Notes: generated from the sequence alone by a model not told the origin. A DNA stretch of 64,000 nt from Hyphomicrobiaceae bacterium (GCA_020638055.1 JACKJH010000001.1:310001-374000), one strand, 5' to 3'; positions 38,389 to 47,865 are shown, numbered from the stretch's first letter. Made by a program: numbers and translations.

Positions 38389-39720
38389 GTGTCCGATGCC
38401 GTGCCCCGCCCATTGTCGACCGTCAGGACTGCTGCGCTTTCGGGTCGCGTGCGGGTGCCGGGGGATAAATCTATTTCGCACCGCGCCTTGATGCTGGGCG
38501 CGTTGTCCACGGGTAAGACCAGGATCACCGGGTTGCTGGAAGGCGAGGACGTCATCGGCACGGCGAAAGCCCTAACGGCGCTTGGCGCGCTAGCCGAAAA
38601 GGAAGGCGACACCTGGGTGGTCACGGGCCGTGGGGTCGGAGGGCTTTCTCAACCCGACGGGCCTATCGATTTCGGCAACTCGGGTACCGGTGTGCGACTG
38701 ATGATGGGTGTCATTGCCGGTCACCCCATAACCGTCAAAATGACTGGAGACGCCTCGCTCACGAAGCGGCCGATGCGGCGGGTGCTGGCACCACTCAAGC
38801 AGATGGGGCTCGAAATTGCCGAGGACCGCGAGACCCTACCGCTTACCTTGAGGGGCAGCGACCAGCTCGTGCCGATCGTTTATGAACTGCCTGTTCCTTC
38901 TGCGCAGGTCAAAAGCGCGGTGCTGCTTGCGGGGCTTCACACGGCCGGCGAGACGACCGTGCTCGAACGCGAGCCGACGCGCGACCACACCGAGCGCATG
39001 CTGAGATATTTCGGTGCAGACGTTCAGACGGAGCGGGTGGACGGTAAGACCCGAATTACGGTGAAGGGAGACGCTGAACTTGCAGGCCGGGATGTGGTGG
39101 TTCCCGGGGATCCTTCTTCAGCGGCTTTCCTGGTGTGTGCAGCGCTGCTGGTGCCAGGCTCCGACGTCACCATCGAGGGGGTGCTGGTCAACGAGAGCCG
39201 CACGGGACTTTACGTCACGCTGCAAGAGATGGGCGGCGACGTCACCTTCACCAATGCGCGGGAAGAAGGCGGCGAACCAATTGCGGATATTCGCGCGCGC
39301 TTTTCCAGGCTCAAGGGTGTCAACGTGCCCGCAGAGCGCGCTCCATCCATGATCGACGAATATCCGGTGCTGTCGTGCGTGGCGTCATTTGCAGAGGGTG
39401 ACACGCGGATGCACGGCCTGGCGGAGCTGAAAGTGAAGGAGAGCGATCGGCTTGCTGCCACTGCCGCCGGGCTTGAAGCCAACGGCGTGAAGGCGACAGT
39501 CGACGGCGACACGCTGATCGTGCATGGCAACGGCGGACCTGTTGCTGGTGGGGGTATCGTCACAACGCATCTGGACCACCGTATTGCCATGGCATTCCTG
39601 ACCATGGGGCTGGCCAGCGAAGCTCCAGTCACGGTTGATGATACGGCGATGATCGCAACGAGCTTTCCCCAATTCCTGGACCTGATGGGTCAGCTTGGCG
39701 CAAGTTACCGGGAGAAGTGA
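38389..39720 (+). CDS. aroA: 3-phosphoshikimate 1-carboxyvinyltransferase (EPSP synthase), class II
   Basis: Sixth step of the shikimate pathway: joins shikimate-3-phosphate and phosphoenolpyruvate. The 443 residues show [15 protein letters not shown] near the N terminus, [86 protein letters not shown] and THLDHRIAM, all as in the CP4-type class II enzymes. CP4 has Ala where this protein has Gly in GNSGTG, so natural glyphosate tolerance by that residue is not expected. GTG at 38389 is chosen because the family N terminus begins about 15 residues before the GDKSISHR region and AGG lies upstream; ATG at 38341 is an in-frame alternative. Confidence 0.95.
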   Translation: MSDAVPRPLSTVRTAALSGRVRVPGDKSISHRALMLGALSTGKTRITGLLEGEDVIGTAKALTALGALAEKEGDTWVVTGRGVGGLSQPDGPIDFGNSGTGVRLMMGVIAGHPITVKMTGDASLTKRPMRRVLAPLKQMGLEIAEDRETLPLTLRGSDQLVPIVYELPVPSAQVKSAVLLAGLHTAGETTVLEREPTRDHTERMLRYFGADVQTERVDGKTRITVKGDAELAGRDVVVPGDPSSAAFLVCAALLVPGSDVTIEGVLVNESRTGLYVTLQEMGGDVTFTNAREEGGEPIADIRARFSRLKGVNVPAERAPSMIDEYPVLSCVASFAEGDTRMHGLAELKVKESDRLAATAAGLEANGVKATVDGDTLIVHGNGGPVAGGGIVTTHLDHRIAMAFLTMGLASEAPVTVDDTAMIATSFPQFLDLMGQLGASYREK

Positions 39721-39734
39721 GGCAACATAAGCGA

Positions 39735-39771
39735 CATAGAGCGGTTCAGACGTGAATGTAACCGCTCTATG
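39735..39771. terminator. Hairpin between convergent aroA and histidine kinase gene
   Basis: Perfect 12-bp inverted repeat CATAGAGCGGTT / AACCGCTCTATG with a 13-base loop, between two convergent stop codons. It may end transcription in both directions, although no strong T-run follows. It also resembles the GAGCG...CGCTC palindromes found elsewhere in the window. Confidence 0.6.
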
Positions 39772-39784
39772 ATGGGAGCAGGCG

Positions 39785-41590
39785 TCAGGCGGCCCTGCGC
39801 TGCTTGCGTTTGCCCGCTTTGATGACACGGTGAGCCGGCAGAACGATGATGGCGCGGGTTCCTATACCCTCGCTGCTTTCCAAGTGGAAATAGCCACCGT
39901 GCAAGGTTGCAAACTGCGCAACAATCGGCAATCCCAGCCCGGAGCCCTGCAGCGTGAGGCCGTCCTGTTTGGCTATACGCTCAAAAGGCAGAAGTACACG
40001 TTCGATGTCGCCGGGCGGGATTCCGTCGCCATCATCGGTGACGGCAATTTCCGCCTCGCCGCTTTCTAGATGACGCAACCTCACGACCACATTCCCGCCT
40101 TCCGAACCGTAGCGAACTGCGTTGGACGTCAAATTCAGAACCGATTGGAAAAGCGCTCGTTCGTCGCCGCGTACTTCTGGAATCACGCCATCGGCCTCCA
40201 TCGTAACACTGACGTTGCGCGAAGCTGCTTCCGGACGGATCAGGCTTAGAACGCGCTGCGTAATCTCGTCGAGGCCGACAATTTCGTCAGTAATCTCGTA
40301 GCGTCCGGCTTCGATACGCGCCAGATCCAACAAATCGTTGGCGAGCGATAGCAGATGACGTGCGCCCGTTTCGATGTCCTTGGCGAATTCCTTTCGGGTT
40401 TCGTCGTCAAGACGATCAGCCTGGCTACTGGAAAGGATTTCGGCAAAGCCGATGATGGCGTTCAATGGCGTGCGGAATTCATGCGTTACCGTACGTAGAA
40501 AAGAGGTTTTGGAGGCATTGGCGGCGTCGGCCTTGTGGCGCGCCTCGAAAGCAACGGCGCGCGCGGACATGAGCCGGTCCGCCATCGCATTGATCGTCGA
40601 CGTCATCTCCTTGATTTCGGCGGGCAGAAAACGGCTGTCTTCCTTGATACGAACGTTATCGTCACCCTCGGCCATCTGCCTGGCAGCCGCGGTGATCCGT
40701 GCCACCGGACGCTCCAGCATGGCGGCCAGAAGCAACGCCATCAAAGCAGCCATAATCAAACCCAGCGCAAACACTGCGAGCGAGGACAGTTCGATTTCAC
40801 GTGCGTTGGCGCGTAGTTCCTCCACAGGCTGGGGCACCATCACGCCCCAACCCGTGCCGGGCACGGCGGAGAAGCCGGCCACCATGTCGCCCTTCAAAGC
40901 CGGGGAATAGAATGACTCCACGCCTTGTTCGCCGTTAAGCATGCGCTTGACTGCTGAAACTTTCGAAATATCGCGCATTTGGGCAATCCAATTATCAAGC
41001 GGATGCGCGAGAATTTTTCCGTATTGGTCGACGATCGCGGCATGTCCCTTGATGCCGAACGCAATCGCCTTGCCCAGTGCGATGAAATACCCTGTCGAAA
41101 GTGTACCGACGGTCATGTGGGATTTGTCGAGCCCGACAACATAGAGAACAGGCGAGCCCTTTGCTCCCAGTTCAACACCTGAAAAAACCGTCATACCGAC
41201 GCGTGCAATTTCTGAAAAGTGCTTGATGTGCGCTTCCATAAAAGCGTTTGGACAGGGGCTGTTGGCTGCGACCGCCTCGACAACGCGGTTTGTCTTCAGG
41301 TCGATAAGGCATACATTTTCGAATCGAAGGTTTTTGAGAAGGCCGGATGTTGTATCTGCCTTGGCGCCCTTCATCAGCGCATCGGAGACAAAATTAAAAG
41401 TTGCCGTGACATCCTTGTGGTAGCGCTCCAAAGCCGCGCTCACGTTGCGGGCGATGAGAAGATGGCGATCGTGCACCTCGTCGTATTCGTTTTGCAGTGC
41501 TTTGGATTGCGGCCACGCCCAAAACAGCACGAGTGGCAAAGCCACCAGCGCAACTAGCATCGCAACCAAGTAACTCCTCGACGTTCCCAT
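39785..41590 (-). CDS. Membrane sensor histidine kinase with extracytoplasmic Cache-like domain
   Basis: A 601-residue hybrid-less sensor kinase. Transmembrane segment 1 (~8-28, LVAMLVALVALPLVLFWAW), periplasmic Cache-like sensor (~35-265), transmembrane segment 2 (~268-295), HAMP linker with RPVARITAAARQMAEGDDNV, HisKA with phosphoacceptor His in THEFRTPLNAIIGFAEIL (~375), and HATPase_c with N box NLTSNAVRYG, G1 DDGDGIP and G2 GSGLGLPIV. Basic tail KAGKRKQRR. No response regulator is adjacent. The ATG at 41590 has AGGGAA upstream; a second ATG lies five codons earlier. The signal is unknown. It is convergent with aroA and divergent from cmk. Confidence 0.9.
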   Translation of the reverse strand: MGTSRSYLVAMLVALVALPLVLFWAWPQSKALQNEYDEVHDRHLLIARNVSAALERYHKDVTATFNFVSDALMKGAKADTTSGLLKNLRFENVCLIDLKTNRVVEAVAANSPCPNAFMEAHIKHFSEIARVGMTVFSGVELGAKGSPVLYVVGLDKSHMTVGTLSTGYFIALGKAIAFGIKGHAAIVDQYGKILAHPLDNWIAQMRDISKVSAVKRMLNGEQGVESFYSPALKGDMVAGFSAVPGTGWGVMVPQPVEELRANAREIELSSLAVFALGLIMAALMALLLAAMLERPVARITAAARQMAEGDDNVRIKEDSRFLPAEIKEMTSTINAMADRLMSARAVAFEARHKADAANASKTSFLRTVTHEFRTPLNAIIGFAEILSSSQADRLDDETRKEFAKDIETGARHLLSLANDLLDLARIEAGRYEITDEIVGLDEITQRVLSLIRPEAASRNVSVTMEADGVIPEVRGDERALFQSVLNLTSNAVRYGSEGGNVVVRLRHLESGEAEIAVTDDGDGIPPGDIERVLLPFERIAKQDGLTLQGSGLGLPIVAQFATLHGGYFHLESSEGIGTRAIIVLPAHRVIKAGKRKQRRAA

Positions 41591-41881
41591 TCCCGATTCC
41601 CTCATACCCCGGGATCAATTGGCTTTTCTGCCCTCAAAGCCATAGGTCTCCGCGACCTTATCCAGGATGACGTTACCGGTAAGACATGAATGTTGATTGT
41701 GTCGTTGCGATCAGAACTTATTAAAATTTGAGGGAAATTGTTCGCGCACCCTATCCGGTTTGGCTGGAAGCCAATGTTTGCGCCGGCTTGGGACCTTGCT
41801 TGAGGCGGGTGCCACTTGACCGCGCGAAACCATTGGGGCACTGCCAATGTTGGCGCAGCGGCGCGGCAGGGGGTTTGAGGA

Positions 41882-42514
41882 ATGATTATCGCCATCGACG
41901 GCCCGGCAGCGTCGGGAAAGGGCACGCTCGCCAGGCGCATTGCTGCCCACTTCGGTTATCAATGTCTCGATACGGGGCTGCTTTATCGCGCGGTCGCCCG
42001 CGACTTGCGCGCGGCCGAGCAACCCCTGGACAACGTGGAGGCGGCAGAATGGGCGGCCAGGTCGCTTGATCCGGCAACGCTGGACGACATTGGCTTGCGC
42101 CATCCCGGTGTTGGAGAGGCCGCTTCGGTTGTCGCCAAAATTCCCCAAGTCCGCGCTGCTTTATTGGCTTTTCAGCGCGATTTTGCGGCCCAGGAGCCGG
42201 GCGCCGTGCTCGATGGGCGCGACATCGGCACCGTCGTGTGTCCCAATGCCGATGTGAAACTCTTTATTAACGCTGATGTAGAAGTGCGTGCTCGGCGCCG
42301 CTTTGAAGAGCTTTCGGGTCGCGGGGAGCCGGTCACATATGACCGGGTGCTTGAGACGATCAAAGCCCGCGATGCACGCGACTCCGGCCGTGCCGACGCT
42401 CCGATGTCGATTGCAGCCGATGCCCTGTTGCTCGACACGACCAATTTGGATATAGAAGCAGCATTCGACGCCGCTGTCGGATTGATCAAGAGGAAGATCG
42501 GCCAACAGGATTGA
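41882..42514 (+). CDS. cmk: Cytidylate kinase
   Basis: Phosphorylates CMP and dCMP with ATP in pyrimidine nucleotide recycling. The 210 residues are standard in length, with the P-loop GPAASGKGTLA (~7), the substrate-binding LDTGLLYRAVA (~29), LDGRDIGTVVCP (~110) and KARDARDSGRADAP (~160) near the lid. The ATG follows a GGGGG/GAGGA region. It sits between the divergent histidine kinase and rpsA, the aroA-cmk-rpsA order being conserved in alphaproteobacteria. Confidence 0.96.
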   Translation: MIIAIDGPAASGKGTLARRIAAHFGYQCLDTGLLYRAVARDLRAAEQPLDNVEAAEWAARSLDPATLDDIGLRHPGVGEAASVVAKIPQVRAALLAFQRDFAAQEPGAVLDGRDIGTVVCPNADVKLFINADVEVRARRRFEELSGRGEPVTYDRVLETIKARDARDSGRADAPMSIAADALLLDTTNLDIEAAFDAAVGLIKRKIGQQD

Positions 42515-42744
42515 CGCCTTGAGCGCAATTCAAAATCAGTTGGCGGGCAACACACCCATCCAGCGGACCGGAACGAAATCTCAATCCTTGCATGCCGCCG
42601 GCATACCGTAGCCCGCACGCAGTTCGCGTGCGGATTCAACGTGTTCAGGCCATGCAAATCACCTCATCAAAGGGCTGTAGCGCTGAATGTCCAGCCCATC
42701 CAAGAGTTGTATTGGCCCAGAGTGGCCATCAAGAAGGAGCCTAA

Positions 42745-44478
42745 ATGTCCGCAGAAGTGTCCAAAGACCTCAACCCAACCCATGACGAATTCGCCGCCAT
42801 GCTGGCCGAAAGCCTGGCCAAGGATGATCTGGCCGAAGGCGAAGTCGTCAAAGGCAAGGTTATCGCCATCGAGAAGGATCTGGCCGTCATCGACGTCGGC
42901 CTGAAGATGGAAGGCCGCGTGCCGCTCAAGGAATTCGGTGTTGGCGGCAAGCCGGCTGACCTGGGTCCGGGCGATGAGGTCGAGGTTTACCTGGAACGCA
43001 TCGAGAACGCGCTTGGCGAAGCCGTCCTCAGCCGCGAGAAGGCACGCCGTGAGGAAAGCTGGAACCGGCTTGAGAAGCAATTCGAAGCTGGCGAAAAGGT
43101 CCAGGGCGTCATCTTCAACAAGGTCAAGGGTGGGTTTACCGTTGATCTTGATGGCGCAGTGGCGTTCCTGCCGGGCAGCCAGGTCGATATTCGCCCTGTG
43201 CGCGACATTGGCCCGCTGATGCATCAGCCGCAGCCGTTCCAGATCCTGAAGATGGACCGCCGCCGCGGCAACATCGTCGTCTCGCGCCGCTCGGTGCTGG
43301 AAGAGACCCGCGCCGAGCAGCGTGCAGATATCGTTGCGCGCCTCGGGGAAGGCCAGGTCATTGACGGTCTTGTCAAGAACATCACCGATTATGGTGCGTT
43401 CATCGACCTGGGCGGGATCGACGGCCTACTGCACGTCACCGACATGGCTTGGCGTCGCGTCAATCATCCCTCCGAGATCCTCAATGTGGGTGACACGGTC
43501 AAGGTGCAGATCATTCGCATCAATCCCGACACGCAGCGCATCTCACTTGGCATGAAGCAGTTGCAATCGGACCCATGGGAAGGCATCGAGGCCAAGTACC
43601 CCGTGGGCATGAAGGTCAGCGGCAGCGTTACCAATATTGCTGACTACGGCGCGTTCGTTGAGCTGGAGCCTGGCGTCGAGGGCTTGATCCACGTTTCAGA
43701 GATGAGCTGGACAAAGAAGAACATCCACCCTGGCAAGATCGTATCCACGAGCCAGCAGGTCGAGGTGCAGGTTCTCGAGGTCGATCCGCAGAAGCGGCGC
43801 ATTTCACTCGGCCTCAAGCAGACCCAGGACAACCCGTGGGATGCCTTCCTGGCTGCCCATCCGAAAGGCTCGGAGGTCGAAGGGCCGATCCGGAACATCA
43901 CCGAGTTCGGTTTGTTCATTGGCCTCGACGGTGGCGTGGACGGCATGGTCCATTTGTCCGACCTGGACTGGAACCGGCCTGGCGACGAAGCCATCAAGGA
44001 TTACAAGAAGGGCGATAACGTCAGCGCCGTGGTGCTCGATGTCGATTCTACCAAGGAACGAATTTCGCTTGGCATCAAGCAGCTCGGCAGCGATCCGATC
44101 GAAGCTGTCGGAAAGTTCAGGAAGGGTGACACTGTTACCTGCACGGTTGTCCAGGTGCAGGAGAATGGTATCGAGGTCAAGCTGGCTGACAGCGAATTCA
44201 CCACCTTCATCAAACGCTCCGACCTGTCGCGCGAACGTTCCGAACAGCGGCCTGAACGCTTCAACGTGGGTGACAAAGTGGATGCCGCGATCACCTCGAT
44301 CGACAAGGCCGCACGGCGTGTTGGCGTCTCAATCAAGGCACTTGAAATTGCCGAGGAGAAGACTGCTGTTGCGCAATATGGCTCGTCAGACTCGGGCGCG
44401 TCGCTGGGTGACATCCTGGGCGCTGCGTTCAAAAAGCGCGACGATGACGGTGATGGCGAGGATTCAGACGAGAACTGA
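42745..44478 (+). CDS. rpsA: 30S ribosomal protein S1
   Basis: The largest small-subunit protein; binds mRNA and helps initiation on structured or weak leaders. The 577 residues contain six S1 RNA-binding repeats, seen as recurring GxVxxxxxxGxxVxL blocks (GKVIAIEKDLAVIDVG, GVIFNKVKGGFTVDL, GLVKNITDYGAFIDLG, GSVTNIADYGAFVEL, GPIRNITEFGLFIGL, CTVVQVQENGIEVKL). The acidic C-terminal tail ends DDDGDGEDSDEN. AAGGAG lies just upstream of the ATG. A strong hairpin follows at 44541. Confidence 0.97.
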   Translation: MSAEVSKDLNPTHDEFAAMLAESLAKDDLAEGEVVKGKVIAIEKDLAVIDVGLKMEGRVPLKEFGVGGKPADLGPGDEVEVYLERIENALGEAVLSREKARREESWNRLEKQFEAGEKVQGVIFNKVKGGFTVDLDGAVAFLPGSQVDIRPVRDIGPLMHQPQPFQILKMDRRRGNIVVSRRSVLEETRAEQRADIVARLGEGQVIDGLVKNITDYGAFIDLGGIDGLLHVTDMAWRRVNHPSEILNVGDTVKVQIIRINPDTQRISLGMKQLQSDPWEGIEAKYPVGMKVSGSVTNIADYGAFVELEPGVEGLIHVSEMSWTKKNIHPGKIVSTSQQVEVQVLEVDPQKRRISLGLKQTQDNPWDAFLAAHPKGSEVEGPIRNITEFGLFIGLDGGVDGMVHLSDLDWNRPGDEAIKDYKKGDNVSAVVLDVDSTKERISLGIKQLGSDPIEAVGKFRKGDTVTCTVVQVQENGIEVKLADSEFTTFIKRSDLSRERSEQRPERFNVGDKVDAAITSIDKAARRVGVSIKALEIAEEKTAVAQYGSSDSGASLGDILGAAFKKRDDDGDGEDSDEN

Positions 44479-44540
44479 TAACTGGATTTGACAGGCCGGA
44501 CTAAGCGTTATGCCCGCCCGTTTCATCTCAACCCTCAAGA

Positions 44541-44570
44541 GCGCGCGGCAAGCAACTGCCGCGCGCTTTG
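44541..44570 (+). terminator. Rho-independent-like terminator after rpsA
   Basis: Perfect 10-bp stem GCGCGCGGCA / TGCCGCGCGC with a six-base loop followed by TTTG, about 60 bases after the rpsA stop. Confidence 0.75.
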
Positions 44571-44736
44571 AATTTCAGGTCAGCGCCGTCTCCCGTGCAA
44601 CTGCACCAAAAACCGGTGCGGATTGCGTGGCGGCCTGAAGCTTGCTTAGATCACGGTGTGAGCATGGATTCACCAACGAACTCCGGTCGCTAGAGCGCGT
44701 ACCGATCCGATGGAATTGTATTGGCGGGCTGGCTTT

Positions 44737-44960
44737 TTGTTTGGTCGCATTTTCTGCGACGAACCGGTATCCACTTCGTCGGAAAATGCTTCTTGTTTGG
44801 TCGCATTTTCTGCGACGAACCGGTATCCACTTCGTCGGAAAATGCTTCTTGTTTGGTCGCATTTTCTGCGACGAACCGGCGTCCACTTCGTCGGAAAATG
44901 CTTCTTGTTTGGTCGCATTTTCTGCGACGAACCGGCGTCCACTTCGTCGGAAAATGCTCT
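44737..44960. repeat. Four tandem copies of a 56-bp palindromic repeat
   Basis: Units start at 44737, 44793, 44849 and 44905, each 56 bp. Each can fold into a long hairpin with nested arms GCATTTTC / GAAAATGC and CGACGAA / TTCGTCG. Units 1-2 read ccggtatcc and units 3-4 ccggcgtcc in the loop. Single or double copies recur at 57230-57348, 59204-59257 and 60352-60409. The array lies between rpsA and sppA. The unit has no stop codon in any of the six frames, so the sppA reading frame artificially extends back to 44721. Confidence 0.95.
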
Positions 44961-45014
44961 AACCAGTTTCGCGCGCCGCGAAATAACGCCGTAAAACAGG
45001 AGATGGCTCACGCC

Positions 45015-45983
45015 ATGATGCCCGAAACTGAAACAGTCCTCGACCGCCGCAGAATGCGCCGGCATGTCTCATTGTGGCGCATAGCTGCGATCGTTGCCGG
45101 CGTGCTTGCGCTGGCGTCCATGCTGGGCGCGAGCGGTGCCTTCGAAGGGTTGGCCGGAAAAGAATATATCGCTCGTTATTCTGTGACCGGGACGATTACA
45201 GAAAAACGCAAGGAACTCGAACTTCTCGATGAGATCGCCGAAGACGACGAGGCTGTGGCGCTGATCGTGTTCATCAACAGCCCCGGCGGCACGTCCACCG
45301 GCGGCGAAGCCCTTTACGAGGCACTTCGCAAAGTCGCAAAAAAGAAACCCGTCGTAGCCCAGTTCGGAACGGTGGCCGCTTCAGCCGGCTACATTACGGG
45401 ACTTGGGAGCGATCACATCGTCGCCCGAGGCAACTCCATCACGGGATCAGTCGGGGTTATTGCTCAGTGGCCGGAGTTTGCCGGCGTGCTCGACAAAGTC
45501 GGCGTCAAGGTCAATGAAATCCGTTCTGGCGAGCTTAAGGCGATACCGTCACCGTTCCATCCGCTCAGCGAAGAAGGCCGCCAAGAGACCCAGAATATGG
45601 TGGACGACAGCTTCAAGTGGTTCCTGGACTTGGTGAAAGACCGGCGTGGCATCGATACCGCCAGCGTTCCTGGGCTGGAGAAGGGGCGTGTCTTCACCGG
45701 CCGCCAGGCGCTCGGCCATAAGCTGGTTGACGAGATCGGCGGGCTTGATGAGGTGCTCGCGTGGCTTGAGAAAAAACATAAAATAAACAAAGATTTAGAT
45801 GTCGTCGACAAGGAACCCAAGTCTGAGTCGCGTCTGGGCGCGCTCAGCCTCACGCGCTCGTCGGTGCGGGAGATGGCCAGTGAAATCGTCTCTGGTGCAA
45901 GCGATGCACTGACGGGGGGAGAAGCTTCCCGCCTGTTGCGGCTTGACGGCCTCGTTTCGGTTTGGCACCCTTCAGAAAATTGA
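45015..45983 (+). CDS. sppA: Signal peptide peptidase SppA-type (S49 family) protease
   Basis: Membrane-anchored serine protease that degrades leftover signal peptides. About 322 residues: N-terminal anchor (~20-40, LWRIAAIVAGVLALASMLG), then the S49 core with FINSPGGTSTGGEALYEAL, VAASAGYITGLGSD containing the nucleophilic Ser, GNSITGSVGVI, and the probable general-base Lys in RSGELKAIPSPF; this is the short SppA form with a Ser-Lys dyad. AGGAG at 44998-45002 would fit ATG 45015 at 12-base spacing; ATG 45003 or 45018 are alternatives. The open frame runs further upstream through the 56-bp repeats, which is an artefact. ihfB follows after 33 bases and is probably co-transcribed. Confidence 0.92.
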   Translation: MMPETETVLDRRRMRRHVSLWRIAAIVAGVLALASMLGASGAFEGLAGKEYIARYSVTGTITEKRKELELLDEIAEDDEAVALIVFINSPGGTSTGGEALYEALRKVAKKKPVVAQFGTVAASAGYITGLGSDHIVARGNSITGSVGVIAQWPEFAGVLDKVGVKVNEIRSGELKAIPSPFHPLSEEGRQETQNMVDDSFKWFLDLVKDRRGIDTASVPGLEKGRVFTGRQALGHKLVDEIGGLDEVLAWLEKKHKINKDLDVVDKEPKSESRLGALSLTRSSVREMASEIVSGASDALTGGEASRLLRLDGLVSVWHPSEN

Positions 45984-46016
45984 GAAATAACAAATACTTT
46001 TCGGGAGGCCACAAGC

Positions 46017-46310
46017 GTGATCAAGTCGGAGCTTATTCAAAAAATTGCGGCGGCGAACCCGCACCTGTTTCACCGTGACGTCGAACGCATCGTTAATGTG
46101 ATTTTCGACGAAATCGTCGATGCGCTGGCGCGTGGCGACCGGGTCGAACTGCGTGGCTTTGGGGCGTTTACGGTGAAGCACCGTCCGGCGCGTGAAGGGC
46201 GTAATCCGCGGACCGGCGAACCGGTGCCAGTGGAAGAAAAGTTCGTACCGTTTTTCAAGACAGGCAAGGATCTGCGTGATCGCCTCAACGGTAATGACAC
46301 GTCGCCTTAA
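46017..46310 (+). CDS. ihfB: Integration host factor beta subunit
   Basis: DNA-bending nucleoid protein; forms a heterodimer with IHF alpha. The 97 residues have the HU/IHF fold, with [40 protein letters not shown], where the beta arm carries the intercalating Pro. GTG start with GGGAGG eight bases upstream. It follows sppA by 33 bases, a common pairing. Confidence 0.96.
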   Translation: MIKSELIQKIAAANPHLFHRDVERIVNVIFDEIVDALARGDRVELRGFGAFTVKHRPAREGRNPRTGEPVPVEEKFVPFFKTGKDLRDRLNGNDTSP

Positions 46311-46427
46311 ACCTCATAGCATGATTGTGCGCGTGCTACCCGGTGCGTTTGAATGCGCGCGCACTTGCCAGGGTAATCAACCCAAGCGTTCAAAACGACG
46401 CAATCCAAAGCGACAAGGCGAACGAAC

Positions 46428-46775
46428 GTGCTGAAGCGTATCATCCTCCTCCTTACGGCCTTCCCGCTGGCACTGGTGCTGATCGCACTATCGATTGCCA
46501 ACCGACACAGCGTGCGCCTGATCCTTGACCCGTTCAATCCGCAGGCACCGGTCATCTACACGGAGCAGCCGCTCTACTTTTATATTTTTGGCGCGCTCCT
46601 TGTTGGCGTCGTTGCTGGCGGCACAGCGGTTTGGCTAAGCCAGGGGCACTGGCGGCATACCGCGCGCAACCGCACACAGGAGGCGCACCGCTGGCACGCC
46701 GAGGCCGACCGGCTGACGCGCGAGCGCGACGCGGAAGTGGGCCGCAGCAAACAACTCGCCATTGCAGGCGAATAA
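46428..46775 (+). CDS. LapA-domain (DUF1049) membrane protein
   Basis: A 115-residue inner-membrane protein of the lipopolysaccharide assembly protein A family. Two transmembrane segments (about 5-22 and 50-70; IILLLTAFPLALVLIALS and FYIFGALLVGVVAGGTAVW), followed by a cytoplasmic coiled-coil-like tail rich in Arg and Glu. GTG start; no strong ribosome binding site is visible. The sppA-ihfB-lapA-trpF neighbourhood is typical of Rhizobiales. In enterobacteria LapA works with LapB in LPS regulation; that role here is inferred. Confidence 0.85.
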   Translation: MLKRIILLLTAFPLALVLIALSIANRHSVRLILDPFNPQAPVIYTEQPLYFYIFGALLVGVVAGGTAVWLSQGHWRHTARNRTQEAHRWHAEADRLTRERDAEVGRSKQLAIAGE

Positions 46776-46789
46776 AGATCGCGCGCTTC

Positions 46790-47062
46790 CTAGCCCGCCT
46801 TTCTCACGATGGTATGGCCGGCACGGAGGTGAAAATGATGACAGGCCAGGAGAGCCGTGTAGTTCGATGTGGTGCATCGGGCAAGCGGCACGACACAGAC
46901 TGTCATCATTTGTACCCCGCCCTGCGGGTCGTGCTGGCGCGGCCGACCGCTGCGTCGGGCGGCTCAACCGTAGACCACCGCTACGCTTTTCGCCTCCCTC
47001 CTTGCGGATCGATCTCGCGCCAGCGCGATGCCGGCCGTGCCCTCGTGAGAAAGGCGGGCTAG
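46790..47062. mobile_element. 273-bp MITE-like element with perfect 20-bp terminal inverted repeats
   Basis: Ends are CTAGCCCGCCTTTCTCACGA (46790-46809) and its exact complement (47043-47062). Inside, AAAATGATGACAG and CTGTCATCATTT form a second inverted pair, and GCCGGC lies near both ends, so much of the element can fold on itself. It has no transposase. Target-site duplication is not clear. It lies in the lapA to TRIC channel spacer. Confidence 0.8.
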
Positions 47063-47111
47063 GGTGCTTTGCCAAAGTGCGCCTGAACACGACGCGATTG
47101 TTTGTGCATTG

Positions 47112-47148
47112 GAGCGCGTTCGCGATTCCATGAAAAGTGAACGCGCTC
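47112..47148. repeat. GAGCGCGTTC palindrome
   Basis: Arms GAGCGCGTTC / GAACGCGCTC with a central gattccatgaaaa-type loop, related to the palindrome at 52361-52401 and to the left module of the 56-bp mosaic repeats (shared GATTCCAT/ATGGAATC core). It sits just upstream of the TRIC-type channel gene. Confidence 0.8.
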
Positions 47149-47163
47149 TAGGAAAGCGCCTGA

Positions 47164-47865
47164 ATGCCGTTTGAACAGGTCTTTACATCATTCATTGCCG
47201 CGCTTGATGCCATCGCAGTGGGGGTTTTCGCCGTCACCGGAGCGCTTGTTGCCAGCCGAAAGGAAATGGACATCTTCGGCTTTGCGCTGCTTGGCACGGT
47301 AACGGGCGTGGGCGGCGGCACGGTGCGGGACGTGTTGCTTGGCCATCTGCCGGTCTTCTGGATCAAGTCGCCGGTTTATGCCGCCATCGCACTGGCGGTA
47401 TCGGCGGTGGTATTTTTTACCGCACACATTCCGGAATCCCGTTACCGCCTACTTCTTTGGCTCGACGCGATCGGTTTGTCACTGGTTGCAGTTATCGGCG
47501 CAGACCGTGGGCTTGACGCCGACGTCGGTGCGTTCATTGCGATCGTGATGGGCGTGATAACTGCGGTATTTGGCGGTATCATTCGCGACGTTCTGGGCGG
47601 CGAGAGTCCCGTTATCCTGCGCCGGGAAATCTACGTCATTCCGGCCATGATTGGCGCCTTGACATTTGTCCTCATGCGTGGCCATGGCGTGGACTATCCG
47701 CCCGCGGCCATTGCGGGGTTCGCTTCCTGCTTCACGGTCCGCGGTCTTGCGCTCTATTATGGCTGGTCGCTGCCGGCTTACAGGGCTAGACCAGGGCGCG
47801 TTCCCGTCGACGCCGCGCCTGAGCCTGAGGCGGCGGCCAAACAACGGAGCGAGCCCAAGCCATGA
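47164..47865 (+). CDS. Trimeric intracellular cation channel (TRIC/UPF0126) family membrane protein
   Basis: A 233-residue integral membrane protein with about seven hydrophobic segments and the two hallmark repeats GGGTVRDVLLG (~50) and GGIIRDVLGGE (~140). Prokaryotic TRIC members conduct monovalent cations, chiefly K+. The C-terminal ~25 residues are Pro/Glu rich. Its stop overlaps the trpF start (ATGA), so the two genes are translated together although their functions are unrelated. Confidence 0.92.
   Translation: MPFEQVFTSFIAALDAIAVGVFAVTGALVASRKEMDIFGFALLGTVTGVGGGTVRDVLLGHLPVFWIKSPVYAAIALAVSAVVFFTAHIPESRYRLLLWLDAIGLSLVAVIGADRGLDADVGAFIAIVMGVITAVFGGIIRDVLGGESPVILRREIYVIPAMIGALTFVLMRGHGVDYPPAAIAGFASCFTVRGLALYYGWSLPAYRARPGRVPVDAAPEPEAAAKQRSEPKP

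Noticed and set aside
44737..44960. Possible CRISPR array
   Set aside because: Units are contiguous 56-bp tandem copies with no unique spacers and no cas genes nearby.
44721..45014. Apparent N-terminal extension of SppA through the 56-bp repeats
   Set aside because: The repeat has no stop codon in any frame, so the frame is open by accident. The family N terminus and AGGAG site place the start at 45003-45018.
46631..47062. 143-codon plus-strand frame across the inverted-repeat element
   Set aside because: It overlaps lapA in another frame and then runs through the MITE-like repeat; no family resemblance.
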